Source: Lamellibrachia columna (taxonomy: Eukaryota > Annelida > Polychaeta > Sabellida > Siboglinidae). From it: a stretch of 64,000 nucleotides of DNA. Below, one piece after another: positions 1 through 9,920 of the stretch (position 1 is the stretch's first letter; the number at the start of each line of letters is the position of its first letter). A program made the position numbers and the translations under genes. Under the pieces are notes generated by a model that had not been told where the DNA came from, made no database searches, and saw only the letters and a program-made list of their open reading frames with translations. Where the stretch lies: the NCBI GenBank assembly GCA_963662155.1, contig OY759267.1, forward strand, positions 34,886,976-34,950,975, given 5' to 3'.

Positions 1-815
1 GGCTGCTCAGGTCCAGGTTATTATTTTCGATTCGTAGGCCTATTGGTCCAGTACATCATCATCGTAGTAGATCTATTCCATAACAAAATACGTACGTGTG
101 TTTTATTCAGTTCAAGAGTCAAGAGGGTGTGACATTTAAAAATAATACACGTTGATGCTAGTATACTCGTTTAATAAGTTCCATAAACTGCATATTGCCG
201 TATAAGATAATGGTGCAAGCACACGGGGCTTCGACAGCGTTCTTGGTCTTGGTGCAGCGGGCGGGGGTCGCTGTTGTTTAGTAGCTCCCTGGTGGCAGAT
301 ATGAGAACACCTAACGCGCCTCGCTTACAGCGCGGTCCGAAGTCGTGGACCCCGACTACCGCGTTATAACAAGGCTCGACTGTAGATGCAACGAGGTATG
401 TAGCTAACTGATGAATAACCAAAAGTCACTTAGAATGTATTAGTATTACAAATGTATTGTTTTTCATTGTTAAACTTGATGTCAAGATCAATCTCAAAAT
501 GCAGCACGCTGTCACATGTACTTTCCCAAATGTTATCCTTGTCAAATATAAGGCTAATCTACCAACTTAACACTGTGTAGATCTGAGACAGTTGTGTCCA
601 GTGACATTACTTATTTTGTGTAATCATCACTATAGCAAGGGGTGGTATAGTAGTACTACACTACCCCTAGCAGCAACACTAATTAAGTTCCAAGTTTCAA
701 CAGGGTTATCTGCCAGCTAGGGGTACTGTTGATCAACTGTCCATTTAGTAGGGGATTGGCCAACATATAACATCTGCCATGACTTATCTTCTGCATCATT
801 AGTTATAGAGGAAAT
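1..815. other. Non-coding stretch with a CpG-rich patch
   Basis: No recognisable gene. Positions about 205-395 are clearly richer in GC and CpG than the surroundings and end at a good splice-donor-like site (ACGAG then GTATGT, GT at 396-397). This could be a 5' untranslated exon of a plus-strand gene to the right, but nothing proves it. A minus-strand open frame at 171-422 lacks an ATG start and resembles nothing I know. Confidence 0.35.
639..667. repeat. Imperfect 29-bp inverted repeat
   Basis: The stretch begins GGGGTGGTATAG and ends CTACACTACCCC around a central AGTACT. Its reverse complement matches itself at most positions, so it could form a short hairpin. No role is evident. Confidence 0.5.
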
Positions 816-1324
816 TTGTTTGAGCAGGATATAGACGCGTTGAGTGCCCATATGAAAAGAGCACGGAAACGGGAATATTGCAGAAGATGGATGTCGGAAA
901 AGAGAATAAAGTCCAAAATAGATGCAGATACACGTGAATTAATTGGAGACACTTCCGAAAATGAAACATCAGAAGATGTGACAGAATTTCAAGAAAGCAA
1001 TAATGACCAAGTTGAGCATAACACAAATGCTGAACATGACCACAGTGATGAACATGACCACAGTGTTGAACATGACCACAGTGATGAACATGACCACAGT
1101 GATGAACATGACCACAGTGTTGAACATGACCACAGTGTTGAACATGACCACAGTGATGAACATGACCACAGTGTTGAACATGACCACAGTGATGAACATG
1201 ACCACCATAGTGACAATGTTACTAATGATGATTATGATGACAATGCATACAGTGATACTATTACTGATGACATCCCTACTGACAGGGAAGTAGAATCATA
1301 CAGTGAGAGTGAATCATCAGAAAG
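816..1324 (+). CDS. Acidic His/Asp-repeat protein exon, unrecognised
   Basis: Open frame of about 170 codons. The first in-frame ATG is at 852; the frame also stays open a few codons upstream to a possible acceptor near 800. The N-terminal third is basic (RARKREYCRRWMSEKR). It is followed by acidic Ser/Glu sequence and then nine hexapeptides of the form EHDHS(D/V), encoded by an 18-bp minisatellite. The tail is again acidic and Ser-rich. The frame ends at an AAAG/GTGAGG site that reads as a splice donor, so this may be an exon rather than a whole gene. I do not recognise the family. His/Asp repeats can bind metals, but that is only a composition argument. It lies upstream of the DUF4806 gene on the same strand and might be its 5' exon or a separate gene. 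Confidence 0.4.
1032..1205. repeat. 18-bp minisatellite, about 9.7 copies
   Basis: The unit is GAACATGACCACAGTGAT with the last codon alternating GAT/GTT (pattern D,V,D,D,V,V,D,V,D). Codon use is otherwise identical in all units, which points to recent DNA-level slippage or unequal exchange and not to ancient protein repeats. The unit length keeps the reading frame. Confidence 0.9.
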
Positions 1325-1692
1325 GTGAGGTTTGGCAGAAATCCTGCCGCCCAAATTGTGAAAAGACTCTTCGAAGAAATACAACATGAAGAGGAGTATA
1401 CAACTCTACAAAGACATATTTATCATAGACGGCCAGATAATGCATACAGATCTAGTACTGTGAAGTGGTTTGTGTGGAGAATAGACAAGAAGACACATAC
1501 AAATGCAGGATTTACCATTCACCAGGGGCTTTATTTATGCACCCATGTGATTCTCGGACTATTGGTGGCTGCACAGTGCGGAGAACAAACTATGAAATGA
1601 AAATTGTTGAAGGAAAAGTCCTAACTAAGAGATGTATAAGGATGGACTCTGGCAGTGACATTGTGTTTATTCAGCTCCTTCATGACTACTGA
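1325..1692 (+). other. Two overlapping unrecognised open frames
   Basis: A frame at 1325-1600 (91 codons, GTG at its first position) overlaps another at 1465-1692 (75 codons, ATG) that ends in TGA. Both have unbiased, protein-like composition, and the second contains Cys and His residues. A one-base frame change between them would give a longer product, so this may be a broken exon. No family was recognised. Confidence 0.2.
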
Positions 1693-2111
1693 GGTACACA
1701 CGCACACACACATGCTTACTTTGTTAATGTCCTTTGTAAAAAATCATATTGTATTATGTTAATAGCCATGATATTTGAGCCACCTGTTATAACTAACATA
1801 TTACAAACATTAAAATATAGAGATGAATAAAACATTCATATGTAATTTGTAAGGCATAGAAATGCATGCTGCACATGAAAACAAAATCAGTTTTCCAGAA
1901 CCTATGTATCAACTGATAGAAGCTTGGGCTATGTCATTGATTATGTATTAGTATGGGACAAAACTGTGGAATTCGTTGAATGTCAGTGTAATTAATATTA
2001 AATTTTTCAATTATTTTAAAGCATAGAGAAAATATAAGCTTTGCCTGTGTAAAACTGTACAAGCTGATTTGTAAACAGTTTTGATTTGATTTCACATCTC
2101 CTTGGTTTCAG
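1693..2111. other. Intergenic or intronic AT-rich sequence
   Basis: Starts with a short CA-rich tract (about 1694-1712). Otherwise AT-rich with no feature seen. It ends at the polypyrimidine-AG acceptor of the first DUF4806 coding exon. Confidence 0.5.
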
Positions 2112-5100
2112 TGTAGCCATGCCATACTCTGTGGTTCTTTTCAAAGAAGGTGATGCTGTGGAAGTGGAATGCGTACCAACATCATGGATAGAAAAAAGAG
2201 GAGATGGGGTAAGTAATAAAAATGCAATTTTTGTGTGGAATACTAATTATGGCTTAATTGGTTATTTGCAGACATTACCCAGGCTGACTACGTAAGAATT
2301 TGTTTTAGTGGAGAGGGGGAGGGTTCGTGTAAAAACATTTGGGTTATATTTTGAGAAAACCCGTGACAGAAAACGCAGCCAAAATATCAAATAGCCAAAC
2401 TTTTTGTCTCTCAATATGTATACTTAAATACATCTACAAATAGACAAAGATAAGGTCAGTTTGTTACATTAACTATTTAATTTAATGTTAGTTATCTTTG
2501 TCATATTTGTTTAACTTGGCAGAAAATTTACTACTGGCCATCTGGAAATGACCAGAAGAAGAAAATAAAGAGGAATGAAATGCCTGACAAGGCGCAGTGG
2601 ACAGCATACAATGTTCGCATCATAGGCAAAACTGGTAATGCACATTATTCATAGTTACATATTAGATTCATGATATGTAAAGTAGAATATAGGAGGGGTG
2701 GTTTGTTGCAGTCATGTTCTCATGATAGAGAATTGTCAAAATGTGATTGTTTTTAGAATAAAAAACGCACCATTGGCTATTTTGTAATTAATTAGAAATG
2801 GAAAATGAGAAGGCCGACAACATTGTATATGCATGCTTTACAACAATTTACCAACAAATTAACTCATGCTATTGTCATCAACCCATTTGTGAGTGTGTGA
2901 CAACAGGCTTCATTGATTCTAAATGTATTGTATACTGCCAACCAATAATTGTTAAACATTTGTCCATTTAGGCAAGGAGATCCTTTGTTTTTGTTGTAAG
3001 TTGAGACATTTTCCTGATTAATTCAGAGTACCCCGACTATGAGACAGCTTCCAAGTATGCGAAAAAGGCAGAGGATACATCTAATGTTGAGCCAGATGAA
3101 GCACAGGGGAAGCGGCATTGCCGAAAACCAAAACGCTACCAATCTCCTGATTCACCGGCAGTAGTTAGTGAAGAGTGTGGAGAAGATGGTAATGAAAATT
3201 AAAATGCCCCATCTCATATTTGCTTTTATCATCCAATATGTATATCTTCCCAGTAGAGCGGTCTGTAATGAGAGGTGTCTATATGTTACAGAATTTTAAA
3301 GATGACCAATACTTTTATCCAAACATTTGTACATGGCCTTTTTATTCAACTAAAATCAATTGTAAAATGTTATATCATACATTATTCAACATTCATAAGT
3401 ATAGTGTGTACATGTGTTTGCAACACATTTCTTATTCTACCTTATTTGATGGGAAGTTAATGTGGTGTACATGTTTTCTATTTTCACAAATAATTTTGAA
3501 ATGTGATTTGTGGACATTCTGTTGTTATGAAAGACTTTGGTGTCTGATTCTGGACAAATATCAATTTGATTGTAGGTTTAACTTCAAGAACATATCGGTA
3601 TTCTACCAAGACAAACTCTGTACAACCCTGAAAATAGTTTCAGATTCAGAAGTTGAGGAAACTCCAGATACTGTGGAAACAGTTGCACTCCCTCCACCTC
3701 CTTTCAGTTTCTCAGGTAACAATTATACAAAAATACATAAAATATAGTTAATGTTCAACAAAGGACAGTGGAACTTGATTAATCCTGACACCTTGATACC
3801 CACTGTATGTGTCTGGATTAACGAGCTATGATTTTAATATCAAAAGTATCGTGCATTTACTGTACACATGTCTATCACACTTGTTGAATACTATAACATA
3901 ATGTGGACATTAAATGTCATCTGATTCACTTGTACAGGTCTAATGGCTATTTATTGAAGAAGTCTGAGTTTTGTCTGCTTGGTTTCTCTATATCTACTAT
4001 TGTAAGAATTTGATGTCTCTGTCCAAATGTATATCCTAAATATTTCATGTCACTGTGACTTTCATGTCAAATAAACTAATAGATAATAATATATAATTGT
4101 AACATTTATGTTCAATACAGCACTGGATACTGAAAGTGGCAGTGATTTGCCCAGAGGTAAATCTTCTAAGCGTACAGAGCCACCACTTCGACCTAGTTGC
4201 AGTTCATCCCAGGCCCAACTTAAGCTGCCGCAAGTTCTCGGCAAACAACAACGTCCACAGGGTGATGGACTGCAAATGGAGAGTCCTGGCAGATCACAGA
4301 TGATGTCGAGCTCCTTCTGCATTCAAGGTACTCCTTTATGCTTCTTTACATGTAGGCCGTTTTAAGTGCTAATATACCATTGGTCTTTCCCTACTCAGGG
4401 GACCCCATGGGAAAATTTGACACTGTTTTTTTCCTCCTTGTCACCCCATTAAATAAGCATCATTCAATTAAATAAATGCCCCTTTTCTTACCATTTGGGG
4501 GTTGCTGGCAGGGGGAGGACCCAACTAAAATTGCTGGCATTGGTCATTCCATAATCAGGGAACCCCAAATGAAGATTTTACACTCTTTTTAGCCTTGGCA
4601 CAATTCCCATAAATAAATGTACTTCTTTCTCACCCTTTGGGGATTGCTTGCAGGGGGAAGCCCCACCTAAAATTGCTTGCATCGGTTCAAGCGGATATAG
4701 TTTTTTCAGTTCTGGCCAAGCTAGAGAAACTGGAGAAAACAATGCAGGAGATAAAATTATCTCTCGTCACTTCACAGCCAGATGATGACTTGACATTAGA
4801 CACCATTCTGCCTAATGGCAAGAAACTGAACACACTCAATGAACTGAGCAATTTTGAAAAACAGTTGGGTGAAGATGATGACATAAGGAATTGATTTAGT
4901 ATGTTTAAGATATGTTTGAGTCAATTATAAAGTGGCATTGCTTTTTTACTGTATTTTTGAAGCAACCTTAGAGTCTAAATTAATTTGGAAAGCTTTCTAT
5001 ACAGAACCTATTTCTAGGAATTATTGTGACATTTCAAATTATGCTTAAAGGTGTGAAATATAAATTATTTCATGAATGTATGAATATCAAAATGGTCCAG

Positions 5101-5613
5101 CTTCATAATTGTTTAGTCAATAATGTTTGTGTTCCTTCAAGACAAGTTCACTTCATATAGCTACAGATACTCTGACTGTAACTGATTGTTGGTCCAACAT
5201 TATAACATGGGAAGCAAAAGGTTAAAATAATATAAAAATAAATAAATTACCTATTTATTATTGGTTTAGGAATAAAAATTTGCTTGTGAGTGACAATAAT
5301 GAGTTTCTGCAAGTGCATACATACATATGTACGTGTGTGCGCGCGTGCGTGCATGCATGCATGCAAACAATTTTATAATATAGAAATGATCAAACTTTGT
5401 TCCTTTAAAATAGAGTTGTCATTTTATATAAAATATATATTTATTTTACACAGATTCAAATTCTTTCGTCACTAGAGGGTGCAAGCCTTGCTAGATCCTG
5501 CAGGGCCATTATGCGGTCACTGATGACTCATGGCCTTATGAGTTTGTTCGGTGTTATGTGGCAAAAGGGAAAACTACCCTTTCGAGACCATCTGCTGTGC
5601 AAAGTGGTCTCAA
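2112..5613 (+). CDS. DUF4806-family gene, seven exons, one frame break
   Basis: Exons inferred from frame and GT/AG sites: 2112-2208 (ATG at 2119, context GCCATGCC), 2523-2634, 3027-3188, 3644-3715, 4121-4327, 4710-4898 and 5454-5613. Phases join cleanly (0,1,1,1,1,then 0). The N-terminus reads MPYSVVLFKEGDAVEV...PTSWI, followed in exon 2 by YYWPSG. This is the N-terminal pattern I associate with DUF4806 proteins. The middle exons are low-complexity and basic/Ser-rich. Exon 6 begins with a short heptad-like helix (LAKLEKLEKTMQEIK) and enters the DUF4806 domain (LNTLNELSNFEKQL). Exon 7 carries its end (CRAIMRSLMTHGLM ... LCKVV). Oddity: exon 6 reads into TGA at 4892-4894. One T too many in AATTGATTTA breaks a frame that otherwise joins exon 7 in phase 0. 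A weak candidate last exon is 5884-5927. Function of the family is unknown to me. Confidence 0.7.
4378..4690. repeat. Two-copy intronic tandem duplication, ~161 bp
   Basis: The segments starting CATTGGTC at 4378 and 4539 are diverged copies; both contain CAGGGGA/CAGGGAACCCC, AATAAAT and a GGGGGTTGC/GGGGATTGC stretch. They sit in the intron before exon 6 of the DUF4806 gene, and the second copy runs almost to the exon-6 acceptor. Confidence 0.75.
5313..5365. repeat. 53-bp perfect alternating purine-pyrimidine tract
   Basis: Every base alternates purine and pyrimidine, running through CATACATA, GTGTGTGCGCGCG and GCATGCATGC segments. Such tracts are known to favour Z-DNA. It lies in the last intron of the DUF4806 gene. 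Confidence 0.85.
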
Positions 5614-5689
5614 GTAAGTATATTTCCATTGACCTGTGTGCTTATTATATTATCATGATCTTACTATAAGCAATAGTTGTTTATTGATT

Positions 5690-5775
5690 ACTAAACAATT
5701 TTTTTTCTAACAAATTCCCTTAACTTACAAAATCGTGGGCGCATGAATACACAGCTATTTTTTTGTAAATATTGA
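5690..5775 (-). pseudogene. Possible small remnant of the A-repeat ORF
   Basis: A 19-base stretch at 5734-5752 (CGTGGGCGCATGAATACAC) is identical to a segment found in the ~1.34-kb A units about 12 kb and more away. On the minus strand both encode VYSCAH in one frame and VFMRPR in another. Flanking similarity is weak, so this is a tentative remnant of the same Mutator-like first exon. A chance match of 19 bases is unlikely but not excluded. Confidence 0.25.
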
Positions 5776-5978
5776 CGGGCATCGCACATGGGGGCATTTT
5801 AAAAGAGCTGGAGGCATGTGATTTTGATAAACGTTGGTGAGCATGTCAATGAGATGATGGCAGTTGCTGCACATTTATTTCAGAATTTTTGATGGTCAGG
5901 TTTTTTTATAATCAGACAAAACGTTAACATGGCCACCAATGCAATTCCCAACTGTGGTCTGACTCCAAATAGAGTGTC

Positions 5979-6458
5979 ATGGCAACGGAAACAGAAAACA
6001 TGGATGTTGATTTTTGTCAAAAGTACACTGCAAAATTACAAGAAAAGGTGGTATTGTCTGCCAATGGGCAGTGTCAGTTGTGGACAGGGTGCAAAAAAGG
6101 GAAATTCAGTGACTATGGTGTGATTAATTGCCGTTTTGAGTGTGGCTACAGAACGGTTACAGTGCATCGTTTAAGTTATATGCTTGAACACAAAATGACA
6201 CGTGTTGAACCTGGCTTAGATGCCAGTCATCTTTGTCATAACAGTCTGTGTCTGACAGCAAGTCATATCTCTATGGAGCCACATTCCATAAATAACAACA
6301 GGCAATATTGTGTTAGTCAAAATGTATGCTTTGGTCATGCACCATATCCAAAGTGTATGTTGCAATTCAAGGTATTTCAATGGCAATGCAATAGTAAAAC
6401 CTACATTTTTCTAGATGTGTTGAATCCTTCAGTTTTTTCAAAGTGTCGTCTGCTGTAG
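5979..6458 (+). CDS. His-Cys box (I-PpoI-like) endonuclease-domain protein
   Basis: Protein of 159 residues, ATG at 5979. Residues 32-126 fit the zinc-binding-loop His-Me endonuclease family (zf-His_Me_endon), typified by the homing enzyme I-PpoI. Visible residues are CQLWTGC (32-38), VHRLSY (62-67), SHLCHNSLC (83-91), H96, N105, C111, C117, H120 and C126. By alignment with I-PpoI as I remember it, H84 is the general base and N105 the Mg ligand. C86, C91 and H96, with an upstream Cys, make one zinc site; C111, C117, H120 and C126 make the second. Spacing H84-C86-C91-H96-N105-C111 equals that of I-PpoI exactly. The last 30 residues look unrelated and may be read-through past a splice site. It lies just downstream of the DUF4806 gene on the same strand. 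Whether it cleaves DNA is inference. Confidence 0.7.
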   Translation: MATETENMDVDFCQKYTAKLQEKVVLSANGQCQLWTGCKKGKFSDYGVINCRFECGYRTVTVHRLSYMLEHKMTRVEPGLDASHLCHNSLCLTASHISMEPHSINNNRQYCVSQNVCFGHAPYPKCMLQFKVFQWQCNSKTYIFLDVLNPSVFSKCRLL

Positions 6459-6682
6459 TCAATCTTATGCAGTTGTGTATGTCAGCAAATGCTGAGTGAT
6501 GTCTTCGAATGTCGATTGATGTATAGCTCACAAGGTGGCACCATGTGCCAGTCATGGTCCATTGTCTGTTGGTGGTTTCTTGTATTGTGGTTGCAGGTCT
6601 ATGAGTGATGAAACTGGGAGAAAATAGAAAGTTCACATTTGTAAGAAGTGTTCTGTTTTCTGTTTGTTTCATAATCTACCCT
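6459..6682. other. Spacer, no feature seen
   Basis: Lies between the endonuclease-like gene and the convergent transposase remnant. A minus-strand frame at 6367-6672 overlaps the endonuclease gene and looks spurious. Confidence 0.4.
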
Positions 6683-7925
6683 CTACTTTCTGCTGGCATA
6701 ACTGTGATCAGCAGACTTTCGTGATCGCAATGAATAAAGATGATCTTCCCTGTTTGCAGTTGGCAGTGTTGTCTTTCTGCGGCGACTCCTTGTGACCACT
6801 GGCTTAACTACTGCTGCTGGCGTTTCTGAAGCTGGCCTTTTCTTCCCTTTACGAGTAGATGGTTTTGGATCAAGCTGACACTTCAGGTATCGATCTTCTG
6901 GACGGCGGTTTCTGTTTGAATCGAAGTAGTTCTGCATGCGCTTTAACTTGGTATGACGGATATGCAGACGCACTGATGATCGACGTTTGTATTGTCTCTG
7001 GTATTCCACCTCATGCTGGATTTGCTTGACAGCTCTAGCGACCTGTCCACCTCTCGTAATAGGACAATGTACATTCTCCAACTTGCGCAGCATTGAATTC
7101 CCCGCTCCATAATTTATGCGATCGATCACTGAACTCACTCGTCCATGTGCATTTCTACTGAATTTAACATTCTTCGGCAATGAAGCACTGAATGATCGGT
7201 TAATGGATTCATTCTTGTCAGTTGTAAGTCTGTGTCGTGTCATCTGGAGTGCTGAATTTCCAAGTCGCATTTCTATTAATCCTTTAAGTGTTGCTCGGTC
7301 TTCATCTGTCATATTGAGTCGTGTCAGGCCACATGCCTTCAAATGCTGTGACCTTTTCCACCAGTTGTTTCGCTTGCCTCCACGACAGACAATTCCATGT
7401 CGGTGGGTGACAGTTCTGACATGAGCCAGAATAACAGTCCAGTGTTGCTTGGTTTATTTTTGGCATCTTAGTAGTTGTCATTCTTATGTCACCAGCATAA
7501 AGTGTGGCCTTTTCCACCAGTTGTTTCGCTTGCCTCCACGACAGACAATTCCATGTCGGTGGGTGACAGTTCTGACATGAGCCAGAATAACAGTCCAGTG
7601 TTGCTTGGATTATCTTTGGCATCTTAGTAGTTATCATTCTAATGTCACCAGCATAAAGTGTAGATTTTCTGGCATCGTGTTCTTACATCCTCTGCAAAAA
7701 TTTTCTTGTTTTCAGCTCTCACCATGGCATTCTCTCCCGGGAACATTCTGGATGAGAAAGATGCTCTCATGATATGTCAGAACTGTGTCTGACCGAGATG
7801 TGTTGTGTCAGCCTGCCGTTCTGCCGCGACTGTTGGCATGGCATCCTGTAACCCATGAAATGCTTTCGCATCACCGTCTGTTGCAACGAATTTTAGTCCG
7901 ACCTGTTGTTGGGCAAAGACTCACC
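6683..7925 (-). pseudogene. Mutator-like transposase, broken
   Basis: Read from 7925 down to 6683. The upstream piece contains FVATDGDAKAFHG (TDGDAK at 7864-7881) and TTHLGQTQ, which fit the DDE core of invertebrate Mutator-like transposases. A middle frame (7302-7637) has a Cys-rich motif (CYSGSCQNCHPPTWNC) present twice because of a 52-codon tandem duplication. The last frame (6683-7342) has NESINRSFSASLPKNVKFSRN, typical of the C-terminal part of these proteins, then a long basic tail (RRRKTT, KGKKRPASE). The pieces lie in different frames, with shifts near 7320-7342 and 7640-7790 and an in-frame stop near 7780, so the gene is dead as read. Its 5' side is replaced at about 7922 by A-repeat sequence, whose ORF runs in the same direction. 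Confidence 0.65.
7352..7661. repeat. 156-bp tandem duplication inside the transposase
   Basis: Copies 7352-7507 and 7508-7661 differ at only a few bases. The period is exactly 52 codons, so the frame is kept and the Cys-rich motif is doubled. Confidence 0.9.
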
Positions 7926-8663
7926 ACTCTGTCAAAGTCATCCTGGCTTAGCCGTGGCAACCAAACCCCACTGTTAACCCCATTGGGTTCCTGTTGGATT
8001 GCTGCATCTGATGGTTTGTGGTAACAGTGGCCGGTCTTGAAGCCACCAATTTTCATCTTAATTCCACCAGCAGGTGGACATTTCTCCTCACTCTTTCTAC
8101 TACTACTACTACTACTATCATGTGTTGTCTCCTCCATTGTAAAATCCCAGGTAAATCCAAGTAAAATTACTAATGAAAGTGACAAAACCGTTATCTGAAT
8201 GCAAACACGTCTAATACGCCTGAGAAAACAGATGACAGTGACAGGAGACCGGCATATTAGGGGAGGGGGGGGTGGGGACATATTCAAACTAGTGCAGCCT
8301 CCCTCTGATAAGTTACATCAAAGCAGAACAAGTCACATTATAATATAATTACTTAGCAGTCAACTTTTGTTTATTTCAGTTAATTAGACACAGTCACCTT
8401 TACTCAAGTCCATGTGAAGAGCACACATGTATTGGGAGTTGAGAAAATCCTGGACAGGCCCAGCTGTTATCTGATATGGCCTAGTGAGCTGACGTAACTG
8501 TTTCACATGGAAGGTGAGTTGTTTTTGAGGACTCCACTAAGTAGGTTATGTAATGTTATGCAATTCGACAAGTTGCGGTGTCTGGCTTTTCAGTAATCCA
8601 CACTCAAAAGGTGATATTTGGGTCTGTTTACATAGGTGTATTGTGGCACCAGGTAAAAAAATA
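7922..8663. repeat. A0: partial ~1.34-kb A unit
   Basis: Begins within the A unit at CACCACTCTGTCAAAG, directly abutting the transposase core, and ends at the boundary shared by all A-to-B junctions (GGCACCAGGTAAAAAAATAT). It contains the minus-strand A ORF (within 7871-8287), the (TAC)n run and a G-rich run (about 8260-8275). The ORF reads through the junction in a shifted frame into the transposase. Confidence 0.8.
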
Positions 8664-9262
8664 TACTTTCCTTTTCAGATTTTTCAAAATGTTTCTGTCC
8701 AACATGAATCCCTCTACCTTTCCCCGAGCATTCGCTCCCTGTTGTATCCGGCATCGCATTTCTACCTCTGAATGCTCATCCTCATTAACCATTCCTCCAC
8801 GTTACACAAAGCCATCCACTTGGTTGAACTCCTCATCATCCAAACTAATGTTCAAGTCCTCTCTCTGATGTCAAACACACATCTCTTCTGTCTTCTCCCG
8901 GCTCATTATCGGTCCGTGCTTCTTGAACATCCTCTTCCATTGCTCCAACACTTCCTGTAGTTCTTGTTTTTTGTCTGCTATCATGGCCAGATCGTTTGCA
9001 TACATCCCCTTTCTGAGAACATCCTTCATGCTGATCTTCCTGCTGATTAGTGCCACCACCATGATAAAGAGTAAAGGGTCATTTCCGTGCCTCTAACCGA
9101 TGTTAACTTTAAACTCTTCCGACAACCCATATCCAACCACAACTCTTGTTTTTGTTCTCAGGAACATGACAGTTATGGGTGTTGCACGCCATGACACAGA
9201 ACTTACTAAATACAACCAACTCATTACAAAGTCAGACTCCCAGATCAATTATTTTGTAATTT
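8664..9262 (-). pseudogene. LINE reverse transcriptase fragment (YAND)
   Basis: The minus frame 8871-9062 reads MYANDLAMIADKKQELQEVL and MFKKHG, a non-LTR RT palm region. The catalytic YADD motif is YAND, so the first metal-binding Asp is lost. Upstream in translation (to about 9262) lies more RT sequence in shifted frames; downstream it is cut at the B boundary. The same YAND change appears in all five copies in the window. The clade was not assigned. Confidence 0.7.
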
Positions 9263-9366
9263 TTGTAAACTATTATAATGATCAAACTACAACACTGACT
9301 GATATGTATTGCCTGTATAGACTTGATGTCATCATTCCAGGTGCCACCATCAAACCTCAGTCACAA

Positions 9367-9494
9367 CGTGACTACATCAGTGGACGACACAGAGCCATTC
9401 GATTACACAACAATTGACGTACCAGCAGTAAAGACGACAGGACGGCGTCGGTGTCACCTGGGACAAACCACACAAGGATGAGAACATCGGCAGC
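9367..9494 (+). pseudogene. Frameshifted copy of the 44-codon exon
   Basis: Matches the B2 exon at 38080-38211 but lacks bases at its start (the ATG is GTG here) and has further small deletions (GACGACAGG for GACGTCACGACAGG, and AACATCGGCAGC for AAGTTCGACAGC). The donor CGTAAGTTC is kept. Confidence 0.5.
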
Positions 9495-9920
9495 GTAAGT
9501 TCTTGGCTCATGCTGATTATTGCACTCACAGCCAAGTCAGTCTTTACGCAGACATTACAGCTTACTTGAAGTGTAAAGTGATTGTTGTACTCACAGCCCA
9601 GTCAGTCTTTACACAGATATTACCGCTTCCTTGAAGTGTAAAGTGATTGTTGTACTCACAGCCCAGTCAGTCTTTATTCCGACATTACAGCTGACTCGAA
9701 TTGAAAAATTATTCTTCCACTCACATACCAGAGTCTTTATATAGGCCATACAACTGACTCAATGTGTCAAATAATTATTGCACTCAAATACCAGTGAGTC
9801 TCTATACAGATATAACAGCTGACTTGTAGTGTAAAGTGATTTTTGCACTCGCAACCCGGTTAGTCTTTCTCGGACATTACAGCTTACTAGAAGTGTAAAG
9901 AGCTCTCTTGCTCTTGCATT
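9495..9920. repeat. ~64-bp minisatellite (B1)
   Basis: Units contain ACTCACAGCC(C/A)AGTCAGTCTTTA, then ACATTACAGCT, then GAAGTGTAAAGTGATTGTTG. About six diverged copies are seen here, against about eleven in B2 and B3. The array starts directly after a splice-donor-like site. Confidence 0.8.

Noticed and set aside
3220..3747. 175-codon plus-strand open frame
   Set aside because: Most of it is intron. Only 3644-3715 fits the phases of the DUF4806 gene; the rest is AT-rich and has no protein-like pattern.
5884..5927. Last exon of the DUF4806 gene
   Set aside because: It has an acceptor and a suitable phase and ends in TAA, but its 14 codons show no resemblance to the family's C-terminus. It is kept only as a weak candidate in the gene entry.
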